A stretch of 64,000 nucleotides of DNA from Streptomyces aculeolatus (GTDB lineage Bacteria; Actinomycetota; Actinomycetes; Streptomycetales; Streptomycetaceae): the NCBI RefSeq assembly GCF_020400605.1, contig NZ_JAINRD010000014.1, forward strand, positions 62,001 to 126,000. Reading direction: 5' to 3'. A model generated the notes under the pieces. The model made no database searches. It was not told the origin of the DNA and saw only the letters and a program-made list of their open reading frames with translations. The translations under genes and the position numbers were made by a program. Shown piece by piece: positions 8,548-15,758 of the stretch (positions are counted from its first letter, which is position 1; each line of letters begins with the position of its first letter).

Positions 8548-8575
8548 ATATCACAGCAGTTGACCGCCATATCAC
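8548..8575 (+). promoter_or_regulatory. Direct repeat in promoter-like gap before chelatase gene
   Basis: The heptamer ATATCAC occurs at 8548-8554 and again at 8569-8575, exactly 21 bases apart (two helical turns). It lies in an unusually AT-rich patch of the 115-base gap between cobN and the next gene. A hairpin GCGGAC/GTCCGC (8490-8508) lies upstream. The arrangement suggests a regulator site or promoter for a second cobalamin transcript. I do not recognise the protein that would bind it. Confidence 0.35.
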
Positions 8576-8594
8576 CCGTTGGAGGGGCCCGCGC

Positions 8595-10781
8595 ATGAAC
8601 ACCGGTGCGCCGCACTACCCGTTCACAGCCGTCGTCGGCATGGCAGAACTCCGGCTCGCGCTGCTGCTCAACGCGGTGTCCCCGGCGGTCGGCGGGGTCC
8701 TCGTACGGGGTGAGAAGGGGACGGCGAAATCGACCGCCGTACGAGCCCTCGCCGCGCTGCTCCCCGACCTCGCCGTCGTGCCCGGCTGCCGCTTCTCGTG
8801 CGACCCTGCGGCGCCCGACGCAGGCTGCCCGGACGGGCCGCACGACGCGGCCCGCGCGGACGGTGCGCGCGCGGCGCGGATGGTGGAGCTTCCCGTCGGT
8901 GCGTCGGAGGACCGGCTCGCGGGGGCGCTGGACATCGAACGGGCGCTGGCCGAGGGCAGGAAGACGTTCGAGCCGGGGCTGCTGGCGCAGGCGCACCGCG
9001 GCGTGCTGTACGTGGACGAGGTCAACCTGCTCCACGACCACCTCGTCGACCTGCTGCTCGACGCGGCGGCGATGGGCGCCAACCACGTGGAGCGCGAGGG
9101 GGTCTCCGTACGGCACGCGGCGCGGTTCCTGCTGGTGGGCACCATGAACCCGGAGGAGGGCGAGCTGCGCCCGCAGCTGCTCGACCGGTTCGGGCTGACG
9201 GTGGAGGTCGCCGCGTCCCGCGAGCCGGCGGAGCGGGCGGAGGTGGTGCGGCGGCGGCTCGCGTACGACGCGGACGCGGCCGGCTTCGCCGCGCGCTGGG
9301 CGGCGGAGGAGGAGGCGCTGCGGACCCGGATCGCGGCTGCCCGGGAACTGCTCCCGGCGGTGGTGCTGGGCGACGCGGCGCTGCGGCAGATCACGGCGAC
9401 GTGCGCGGCGTTCGAGGTGGACGGGATGCGCGCGGACATCGTCATGGCCCGTGCGGCGACGGCGCTGGCGGCCTGGTCGGGGCGGACGGAGGTGGCGGCG
9501 GAGGACGTACGGCAGGCCGCTCTGTTGGCGCTGCCGCACCGGCGGCGGCGCAACCCGTTCGACGCGCCGGGTCTGGACGAGGAGAAGCTGGAAGAGACGC
9601 TGCGGGAGCACGGCGGCACGGACGAGGGACCGCCGGACGGCGACGGCGGGGGCGGCGGGGCGCACCCCGGCGACGCGGACGGCCAGGACGCACCGCCGCC
9701 GCAGCACCCCGGCGACGCCGCCCCGCAGCCCTCCGGCGACGCCGCCCCGCGCGACCCCGCGCCGCAGGACCCCTCCCGTACGGCCGACCCCGCGCAGCCC
9801 CCCGGTGACGCCCCCGCCGCCACCCGCGCCCCGGCGGAGGATCCCGGCGCCGGGCCCCGCCCGCCCGGGCCCGCGGAACCCGGCCCCGACGCGCAACCCG
9901 CCGCCCCCGCCGAGCCGTTCCGCACCCGCCGCCTCGACGTACCCGGCGTCGGGGAGGGCGCCGCCGGCCGCCGCTCCCGCGCCCGTACCGCCCACGGCCG
10001 CACCGCCGGCGCCCGCCGCCCCCGCGGCACCCTCGGCGCCCTGCACCTCGCCGCCACCGTCCGGGCCGCCGCCCCGCACCAGCACACGCGCGGCCGCCGC
10101 GGCCCCGGTCTCCTCGTCCGCCGCGACGACCTGCGCGAGGCCGTCCGCGAAGGCCGCGAGTCGAACCTCGTGCTCTTCGCCGTCGACGCCTCCGGCTCGA
10201 TGGGCGCGCGGCAGCGCATGGGCGCCGTGAAGGGCGCGGTGCTGTCGCTGCTGCTCGACGCCTACCAGCGCCGCGACAAGGTCGGCCTGGTCACGTTCCG
10301 CGGCGGGGACGCCGAGTTGGCGCTGCCGCCGACCTCGTCGGTGGACGCCGCGGCGGCCCGGCTGGAGCGGCTGCCCACCGGCGGGCGCACCCCGCTGGCG
10401 GCCGGGCTGCTGCGGGCCCGCGAGACGCTGCGCGTCGAGCGGCTGCGGGACCCGGCGCGCCGCCCGCTACTGGTGGTCGTCACGGACGGCCGGGCGACGG
10501 GCGGCCCGGAGCCGGTCGCCCGGGCGGGACGGGCGGCGCGCCTGCTGGCGGCGGAGGGGGTCGCTTCGGTAGTCGTCGACTGCGAGTCGGGGCCGGTGCG
10601 GCTCGGGCTCGCCGGCGAGTTGGCCCGCGAGCTGCGCGGCACGGCGGTGTCGCTGGGCGAGCTGCGGGCGGAGGCGGTCGGCGGGCTGGTCCGGGAGGTC
10701 CGCGCGGACCGGCGCGCACGTGCCGTACGCGAAGGTCCCGCCGCCGGGCGCGGGCCGGGGAAGCCGAGGAGGGCCGCCTGA
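8595..10781 (+). CDS. ChlI-ChlD type AAA+/VWA chelatase subunit
   Basis: A 728-residue fusion of a ChlI-like AAA+ ATPase and a ChlD-like von Willebrand A domain that energises CobN, replacing the CobS/CobT pair of proteobacteria. Walker A is GEKGTAKST (residues 39-47). Walker B is GVLYVDEVNLL. The arginine/sensor region contains GTMNPEEGELRPQLLDRFG. A long Asp/Pro/Gly/Ala-rich linker spans roughly residues 345-450. The VWA domain begins with LFAVDASGSMG, whose D531 opens the MIDAS motif. I chose ATG 8595 because GGAGGG lies at 8581-8586 and the peptide then starts like ChlI (PHYPFTAVVGM). The longer ATG at 8535 has no such support. The stop overlaps the cobO start by one base (TGATG). Confidence 0.93.
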   Translation: MNTGAPHYPFTAVVGMAELRLALLLNAVSPAVGGVLVRGEKGTAKSTAVRALAALLPDLAVVPGCRFSCDPAAPDAGCPDGPHDAARADGARAARMVELPVGASEDRLAGALDIERALAEGRKTFEPGLLAQAHRGVLYVDEVNLLHDHLVDLLLDAAAMGANHVEREGVSVRHAARFLLVGTMNPEEGELRPQLLDRFGLTVEVAASREPAERAEVVRRRLAYDADAAGFAARWAAEEEALRTRIAAARELLPAVVLGDAALRQITATCAAFEVDGMRADIVMARAATALAAWSGRTEVAAEDVRQAALLALPHRRRRNPFDAPGLDEEKLEETLREHGGTDEGPPDGDGGGGGAHPGDADGQDAPPPQHPGDAAPQPSGDAAPRDPAPQDPSRTADPAQPPGDAPAATRAPAEDPGAGPRPPGPAEPGPDAQPAAPAEPFRTRRLDVPGVGEGAAGRRSRARTAHGRTAGARRPRGTLGALHLAATVRAAAPHQHTRGRRGPGLLVRRDDLREAVREGRESNLVLFAVDASGSMGARQRMGAVKGAVLSLLLDAYQRRDKVGLVTFRGGDAELALPPTSSVDAAAARLERLPTGGRTPLAAGLLRARETLRVERLRDPARRPLLVVVTDGRATGGPEPVARAGRAARLLAAEGVASVVVDCESGPVRLGLAGELARELRGTAVSLGELRAEAVGGLVREVRADRRARAVREGPAAGRGPGKPRRAA

Positions 10782-11398
10782 TGCCGAAGGGACAGCCGGC
10801 CGCCGTGCCGGACGACGGCCTGACGACGCGGCAGCGCCGCAACCGCCCGCTGGTCGTGGTGCACACGGGCCCGGGCAAGGGGAAGTCCACGGCCGCCTTC
10901 GGGCTGGCGCTGCGGGCCTGGAACCAGGGGTGGCCGATCGGGGTGTTCCAGTTCGTGAAGTCCGCCAAGTGGCGGGTCGGCGAGGAGCGGGCGCTGCGGG
11001 TCCTCGGCGCGAGCGGCGAGGGCGGCACGGTGGCGTGGCACAAGATGGGCGAGGGCTGGTCGTGGATCCAGCGGCCCGCACGGGACGGCGCCGCCGGGGA
11101 GCCGGACAACGAGGCGCGGGCCCGGGAGGGCTGGGAGCAGGTCAAACGGGACCTGGCGGCGCAGACGTACCGGCTGTACGTGCTCGACGAGTTCGCGTAC
11201 CCGATGCACTGGGGCTGGGTGGACACCGCCGAGGTGGTCTCGGTGCTGCGCGACCGGCCGGGCAGCCAGCACGTCGTCGTCACCGGCCGCAACGCACCGG
11301 CGCAGCTGGTCGGGTTCGCCGATCTCGTCACGGAGATGGGCAAGGTCAAACACCCCATGGACGCGGGCCAGAAGGGCCAGCGGGGCATCGAATGGTGA
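10781..11398 (+). CDS. cobO: Cob(I)yrinic acid a,c-diamide adenosyltransferase CobO
   Basis: A 205-residue P-loop enzyme of the CobO/BtuR/CobA type that transfers the 5'-deoxyadenosyl group of ATP to Co(I) corrinoid. The nucleotide site is HTGPGKGKSTAAFGLALRAW (P-loop residues 30-37). Further signatures are QFVKSAKWRVGEE, the VLDEFAYPMHWGWVD segment and TGRNAPAQLVGFADLVTEMGKVKHP. The length is normal for the family. The start overlaps the chelatase gene stop by one base, and only seven bases separate it from cobB. It acts in the cytoplasm after cobalt insertion. Confidence 0.96.
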   Translation: MPKGQPAAVPDDGLTTRQRRNRPLVVVHTGPGKGKSTAAFGLALRAWNQGWPIGVFQFVKSAKWRVGEERALRVLGASGEGGTVAWHKMGEGWSWIQRPARDGAAGEPDNEARAREGWEQVKRDLAAQTYRLYVLDEFAYPMHWGWVDTAEVVSVLRDRPGSQHVVVTGRNAPAQLVGFADLVTEMGKVKHPMDAGQKGQRGIEW

Positions 11399-11405
11399 GC
11401 AATCC

Positions 11406-12896
11406 GTGATCGACATCCCCCGGCTCGTCGTCGCCGCGCCGGCCTCCGGCAGCGGCAAGACGACGGTCGCGACGGGCCTGATGGCGGCGTTCGCCGCCGC
11501 CGGCCTGACCGTCTCGCCGCACAAGGCGGGCCCCGACTACATCGACCCGGGCTACCACGCCCTCGCGGTCGCCGGCTCCCCCGGCGGCGGGCGCCCGGGC
11601 CGGAACCTGGACGCGCACATGTGCGGCCCGGGCCTCGTCGCCCCGCTGTTCGCGCACGGCGCGGCGGGCGCGGACGTGGCGGTCGTGGAGGGCGTGATGG
11701 GCCTGTACGACGGCGCCTCGGGCGCAGGCGAGTCGGGCTCGACGGCGGAGCTGGCGAAGCTGCTGCGGGCGCCGGTGGTGCTGGTGGTCGACGCCTCGGG
11801 GCAGTCGCGGTCGGTGGCGGCGCTGGTGCACGGGTTCGCGTCGTGGGACCCGGAGGTGCGGATCGGGGGCGTCGTCCTGAACAAGGTCGCCTCCGACCGC
11901 CACGAGTCCCTGCTGCGCGAGGCCCTGGACGAGGCGGGCGTCCCGGTACTGGGCGCGCTGCGCCGCGCCGCGGAACTGGCGGCGCCGTCGCGGCACCTGG
12001 GCCTGGTGCCGGCGGCGGAGCGCCGCCCGGCGGCGGTGGCGGCGGTACGGGCGCTGGCGGAGCGCGTACGGGAGTCGTGCGACGTACCGGAGCTGCTGCG
12101 CCTGGCCCGCACGGCACCGCCGCTGGCGGCGGTGCCGTGGTCGGCGGTCGACGCGGTGGCGGCAACGGCGGGCGCTGGGCTGCCGGGTGGGCACGGCACG
12201 GGGGACGACCGCGAAACCGGGACGGGGCCGGGCGCCGGCCCCCGGTTCCGGGATGCGGCGGGACCGGGGAAGACCCCCCGCGCCGCCGGGCCGCGGCCCG
12301 TCGTCGCGATGGCCTCCGGCGCCGCGTTCACGTTCTCGTACGCCGAGCACGCCGAACTCCTCGCCGCCGCCGGGGCCGACGTCGTCCCCTTCGACCCCCT
12401 CCGCGACGAGGAGCTGCCGCCCCGCACCCGCGCACTCGTCGTCGGCGGCGGCTTCCCCGAGGTGTACGGCGCCGAGCTGGCCGCCAACGAGCCGCTGCGC
12501 CGCGACGTCGCCCGGCTCGCCGCCGCCGGTGCGCCGGTGGCGGCCGAGTGCGCCGGCCTCGTCTACCTCGCCCGCGACCTCGACGGCGCGCCCATGTGCG
12601 GGGTGCTGGACGCCCGGGCCCGGATGACCGACCGGCTCACCCTCGGCTACCGCGACGCCGTCGCCGTCGCCGACAGTGCCCTGGCCGCCGCCGGCACCCG
12701 GGTACGCGGCCACGAGTTCCACCGCACCGCGCTCGACCCGCCCGCCGGCGAGACGCCCGCATGGGGGATGACGCAGCCGGTGCGGCGCGTCGAAGGATTC
12801 GTACGGGGCGGTGTCCACGCCTCGTACCTGCACGTGCACTGGGCCGCCGCCCCAGCCATGGCGCGCCGGCTCGTCGAAGGGTGTGAGACGGCATGA
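11406..12896 (+). CDS. cobB: Cobyrinate/hydrogenobyrinate a,c-diamide synthase CobB
   Basis: A 496-residue ATP- and glutamine-dependent amidotransferase that amidates the a and c side chains. The N-terminal dethiobiotin-synthetase-like domain has APASGSGKTTVATGLMAAF and the HKAGPDYIDPGYH motif. The C-terminal class I GATase-like domain carries the nucleophile C382 in AAECAGLVYLARDL and ends with ASYLHVHW. Between the domains is a Gly/Pro/Arg-rich stretch (about 12170-12295) containing the palindrome GGGGCCGG-GCG-CCGGCCCC (12224-12242), not expected in a compact CobB. It starts with GTG 11406, and its stop overlaps cobI by four bases. Confidence 0.95.
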   Translation: MIDIPRLVVAAPASGSGKTTVATGLMAAFAAAGLTVSPHKAGPDYIDPGYHALAVAGSPGGGRPGRNLDAHMCGPGLVAPLFAHGAAGADVAVVEGVMGLYDGASGAGESGSTAELAKLLRAPVVLVVDASGQSRSVAALVHGFASWDPEVRIGGVVLNKVASDRHESLLREALDEAGVPVLGALRRAAELAAPSRHLGLVPAAERRPAAVAAVRALAERVRESCDVPELLRLARTAPPLAAVPWSAVDAVAATAGAGLPGGHGTGDDRETGTGPGAGPRFRDAAGPGKTPRAAGPRPVVAMASGAAFTFSYAEHAELLAAAGADVVPFDPLRDEELPPRTRALVVGGGFPEVYGAELAANEPLRRDVARLAAAGAPVAAECAGLVYLARDLDGAPMCGVLDARARMTDRLTLGYRDAVAVADSALAAAGTRVRGHEFHRTALDPPAGETPAWGMTQPVRRVEGFVRGGVHASYLHVHWAAAPAMARRLVEGCETA

Positions 12897-13621
12897 GCAT
12901 GCGACTCGTCGGCGTCGGGGTCGGTCCCGGCGACCCGGAGCTGGTCACGGTCAAGGGCGCGGGTGCGCTGCGGGCGGCGGCGGTGGTCGTCGTGCCGGTG
13001 ATGGAGGGCGGCGGCACGGGGCGCGCGGAGGCGACGGTCCTGCACTACGTCGACGAGGCGAAGGTCGTACGCGTCGTCTTCGCGCTCAACGAGCGCAGCG
13101 ACGCCGCACGCCGCGAAGCGGCGTGGGACGCGGCGGGCGCCCGGGTCGCGGAACTGCTGCGCGAGCACCGCTCGGTGGCGTTCGCCACCCTCGGCGACCC
13201 CAACGTCTACTCGACCTTCACCTACCTCGCCGGGACCGTCACGGCCCTGCTCCCCGGCGTACGGGTCGAGAGCGTGCCGGGCATCACCGCGATGCAGGAC
13301 CTGGCGGCGCGCGCCGGCACGGTGCTCGCCGAGGGCACGGAGCCGCTGACGCTGGTGCCGGTGACGGCGGGCACGGCGGTGCTCGAGGAGGCGCTGCGGG
13401 GGCCGGGGACGGTGGTGGCGTACAAGTTCGGCCGGCTGGCGGGCGAGGTCGCGGGGGTGCTCGCGGAGACGGGGCGGATGCAGGGGGCGGTGTGGGGGTC
13501 GTCGCTGGGGCTGGCGGAGGAGTCGGTGCGGCCGGCGGCGGAGCTGGGGGCGGAGCCGCTGCCGTACCTGTCGACGCTGATCGCGCCGGCGCGGCGGGCG
13601 GGGCGGGGCGAGAAGCTGTGA
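12893..13621 (+). CDS. cobI: Precorrin-2 C20-methyltransferase CobI/CbiL
   Basis: A 242-residue SAM-dependent tetrapyrrole methylase. The N-terminal glycine loop GVGVGPGDPELVTVKGAGAL is the classic TP-methylase start, FATLGDPNVYSTFTYLAG is the precorrin-binding segment, and VESVPGITAMQDLAARAG follows. It methylates C20 of precorrin-2 (or cobalt-factor II) to give the factor III level intermediate. The start overlaps the cobB stop (ATGA), and its stop overlaps the cobM GTG. The length is normal. Confidence 0.94.
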   Translation: MSMRLVGVGVGPGDPELVTVKGAGALRAAAVVVVPVMEGGGTGRAEATVLHYVDEAKVVRVVFALNERSDAARREAAWDAAGARVAELLREHRSVAFATLGDPNVYSTFTYLAGTVTALLPGVRVESVPGITAMQDLAARAGTVLAEGTEPLTLVPVTAGTAVLEEALRGPGTVVAYKFGRLAGEVAGVLAETGRMQGAVWGSSLGLAEESVRPAAELGAEPLPYLSTLIAPARRAGRGEKL

Positions 13622-14463
13622 GCGGTGCTGGAGTGCCGGGGCAGCGGCCGTACGCGGGCGGCAAGGTGACGTTCGTCGGGGCCGGGCCGGGGGCGGCGGA
13701 TCTGCTGACGTTCCGGGCCGCGCGCGCGATCGCCGAGGCGGACGTCGTGATCTGGGCGGCGAGCCTCGTCCACGAGGACGTGCTGCAGCACGCCCGCGCG
13801 GACGCGGAGGTCGTCGACTCGGCGGCGGTGCCGCTGGAGGAGGTCGTCGCGGTCTACGCGCGGGCGGCCGGCGCGGGACTGCGGGTGGCGCGCGTGCACT
13901 CCGGCGACCCGGCGCTGTGGGGTGGCACGCAGGAGCAGGTGGAGCGGTGCACGGAGCTGGGGCTCGACGTGGAGATCGTGCCGGGGGTGTCGTCGTTCTC
14001 GGCGGCGGCGGCCGCGGCGGGGCGGGAGTTGACCGTCCCGGAGGTGGCGCAGTCGGTGATCCTCACGCGGCTGGGCGGCGGGAAGACGCCGATGCCCGGC
14101 GGCGAGGAGGTGCGGGAGTTCGCGCGGCACGGCACGACGATGGCGGTGTTCCTGTCGGCGGCCCGCTCCGGCCGGCTGGCGGCGGAGCTGCTGGCGGGCG
14201 GCTACGCGGCACAGACGCCGGTGGTGGTGGCGTACCGGGTGACGTGGCCGGACGAGCTGGTGGTGCGCTGCACGGTGGGCACGCTGGAGGCGGCGGTGAA
14301 GGAGCACCGGCTGTGGAAGCACACGCTGTTCCTCGTCGGCCCGGCGCTGGGCTCCGCGGGGACGCGGTCGCACCTGTACCACCCGGGGCACTTCCACGGC
14401 TTCCGCCGCGCGGACCCGGCGGCGCGGCGGGCGTTGCGGGCGGGCGGGGAGGAGAAGGGCTGA
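13618..14463 (+). CDS. cobM: Precorrin-4 C11-methyltransferase CobM/CbiF
   Basis: A 281-residue SAM-dependent tetrapyrrole methylase. Signatures are KVTFVGAGPGAADLLTFRAA, VHSGDPALWGGTQEQVERC, VPGVSSFSAAAAAAGRELTVP and the specific SVILTRLGGGKTPMPGGEEV. It methylates C11 of precorrin-4. The frame is open much further upstream, but GTG 13618 overlaps the cobI stop in the GTGA fashion used throughout this operon and precedes the first conserved strand by 16 residues. GTG 13630 is an alternative. The stop overlaps the cbiD start by one base. Confidence 0.94.
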   Translation: MSGAGVPGQRPYAGGKVTFVGAGPGAADLLTFRAARAIAEADVVIWAASLVHEDVLQHARADAEVVDSAAVPLEEVVAVYARAAGAGLRVARVHSGDPALWGGTQEQVERCTELGLDVEIVPGVSSFSAAAAAAGRELTVPEVAQSVILTRLGGGKTPMPGGEEVREFARHGTTMAVFLSAARSGRLAAELLAGGYAAQTPVVVAYRVTWPDELVVRCTVGTLEAAVKEHRLWKHTLFLVGPALGSAGTRSHLYHPGHFHGFRRADPAARRALRAGGEEKG

Positions 14464-15758
14464 TGCCGGGCGGGCGGGGGCCGGACGCGGAGGGCACCGA
14501 GGACGCGGACCGGCAGGGACAGGGCGCTCGGGAACGGGACATGCGGAACCCGGAGCCGCGGGAGCAGGACCCGCGGGAGCCGGAGCCCCGGGAGGCTGAT
14601 CTCCGGGAGGCTGATCTCCGGGAGCCGGATCTCCGGGAGCCCGACCTGCCGCGGACCGCGAAGGTGCGGCAGAAGGCGCTGCGCACGGGATGGACCACCG
14701 GCACCTGCGCGTCGGCCGCCGCGCGCGCGGCGGCGCTGCTGCTGGCGACCGGGGAGGCGCGGCGGTGGGTGGAGGTGGCGCTGCCGTCGGGGCGGCGGGT
14801 GACGTTCGCGGTGGAGCGGGCGGTGGAGCTGCGGCCGGGCCGTACGGAGGCGGTGGTCGTCAAGGACGCGGGCGACGACCCGGACGTCACGCACGGCTCG
14901 CACCTCACGGCGACGGTCAGCTGGCGGGGGCGGCCGGGTCTGGAGCTGCACGGCGGCGTCGGGGTCGGGGTGGTGACGAAGCCGGGGCTGGGTCTGGAGC
15001 TGGGCGGCCCGGCGATCAATCCCGTACCGCGGCGGATGATCACGCAGGCGGTGGCGGAGGTCGTGGACCTGGCGCGGCGGGGCCTGGACGTGACGATCAG
15101 CGTGCCGGACGGCGAGCGGCGGGCGCGCAGGACGACGAACGCGCGGCTGGGGATCCTCGGCGGCATCTCCATCCTCGGCACCACGGGGATCGTCCGGCCG
15201 TTCTCGACGGCGTCGTGGCGGGCGAGCGTGGAGCAGGCGGTCTCGGTGGCGGCGGCGCAGGGCGAGACGGCGGTGGTGCTGTGCACGGGCGGCCGCACCG
15301 AGCGGGGGGCGAGGGAACTGCTGCCGGGGCTGCCGGCGGTGTGCTTCGTGGAGGTGGGGGACTTCACGGGGGCGGCGCTGCGGCGGGCGGTGGCGCAGGG
15401 GGTGGAGCGGGTGGTGTTCGTGGGCATGGTCGGGAAGCTGACGAAGCTGGCGGCGGGGGTGCTGATGACGCACTACACGCGCTCGAAGGTGGACCCGGGG
15501 GTGCTGGCGGCGATCACGCGCGCGGCGGGCGGGTCGGAGGACGTGGCGGCCGAGGTGGCGGTCGCCAACACGGGGCGGCACGCGTACGAGTTGTGGGAGG
15601 CGGCGGGTCTGCTGCCGGCGGCGGGGCGGGAGTTGTGCGGCCGGGTGGCGGAGGTGCTGGAGCGCTTCACGGACCGGCGGGTCGCGGCGGAGGCGGCGAT
15701 GGTGGACTTCACGGGCCGGGTGCTGGTGGCGCGGAGCGACGGGGAGCTGCTGCGGTGA
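14463..15758 (+). CDS. cbiD: Cobalt-precorrin-5B C1-methyltransferase CbiD, with repetitive N-terminal extension
   Basis: A 431-residue CbiD. The family normally begins near LRTGWTTGTCASAAARAAAL, which here starts only around residue 73. Other signatures are VVVKDAGDDPDVTHG, GLGLELGGPAINPVPRRMI, and ILGTTGIVRPFSTASWRASV. CbiD methylates C1 during the loss of the C20 acetaldehyde unit in the cobalt-early route; it replaces CobF in many actinobacteria. The first ~70 residues are charged and contain repeated LRE(A/P)D units encoded by a 15-bp tandem repeat. The start ATG 14463 overlaps the cobM stop (TGATG). A later start would remove the extension, but I see no better RBS. Confidence 0.93.
   Translation: MPGGRGPDAEGTEDADRQGQGARERDMRNPEPREQDPREPEPREADLREADLREPDLREPDLPRTAKVRQKALRTGWTTGTCASAAARAAALLLATGEARRWVEVALPSGRRVTFAVERAVELRPGRTEAVVVKDAGDDPDVTHGSHLTATVSWRGRPGLELHGGVGVGVVTKPGLGLELGGPAINPVPRRMITQAVAEVVDLARRGLDVTISVPDGERRARRTTNARLGILGGISILGTTGIVRPFSTASWRASVEQAVSVAAAQGETAVVLCTGGRTERGARELLPGLPAVCFVEVGDFTGAALRRAVAQGVERVVFVGMVGKLTKLAAGVLMTHYTRSKVDPGVLAAITRAAGGSEDVAAEVAVANTGRHAYELWEAAGLLPAAGRELCGRVAEVLERFTDRRVAAEAAMVDFTGRVLVARSDGELLR
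14550..14654 (+). repeat. 15-bp tandem repeat (7 units) inside cbiD
   Basis: Seven 15-base units lie at 14550, 14565, 14580, 14595, 14610, 14625 and 14640. The two at 14595 and 14610 are identical (GCTGATCTCCGGGAG); the others differ by a few bases. Because the unit is a multiple of three, the repeat stays in frame and codes for five-residue repeats of the form ADLRE/PDLRE. Such arrays change copy number by slippage. Confidence 0.85.

Noticed and set aside
8535..8594. Upstream ATG (8535) as start of the chelatase ATPase gene
   Set aside because: It adds 20 residues unlike ChlI heads and has no RBS. ATG 8595 has GGAGGG at the right distance.
5882..8602. 906-codon minus-strand open frame opposite cobN
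   Set aside because: It is a shadow of cobN codon bias. It has no recognisable domain or RBS, and the sense strand has the full CobN motif set.
14550..14654. Short repeats in cbiD as a CRISPR array
   Set aside because: The units are contiguous 15-mers without spacers and lie in frame inside a coding region.
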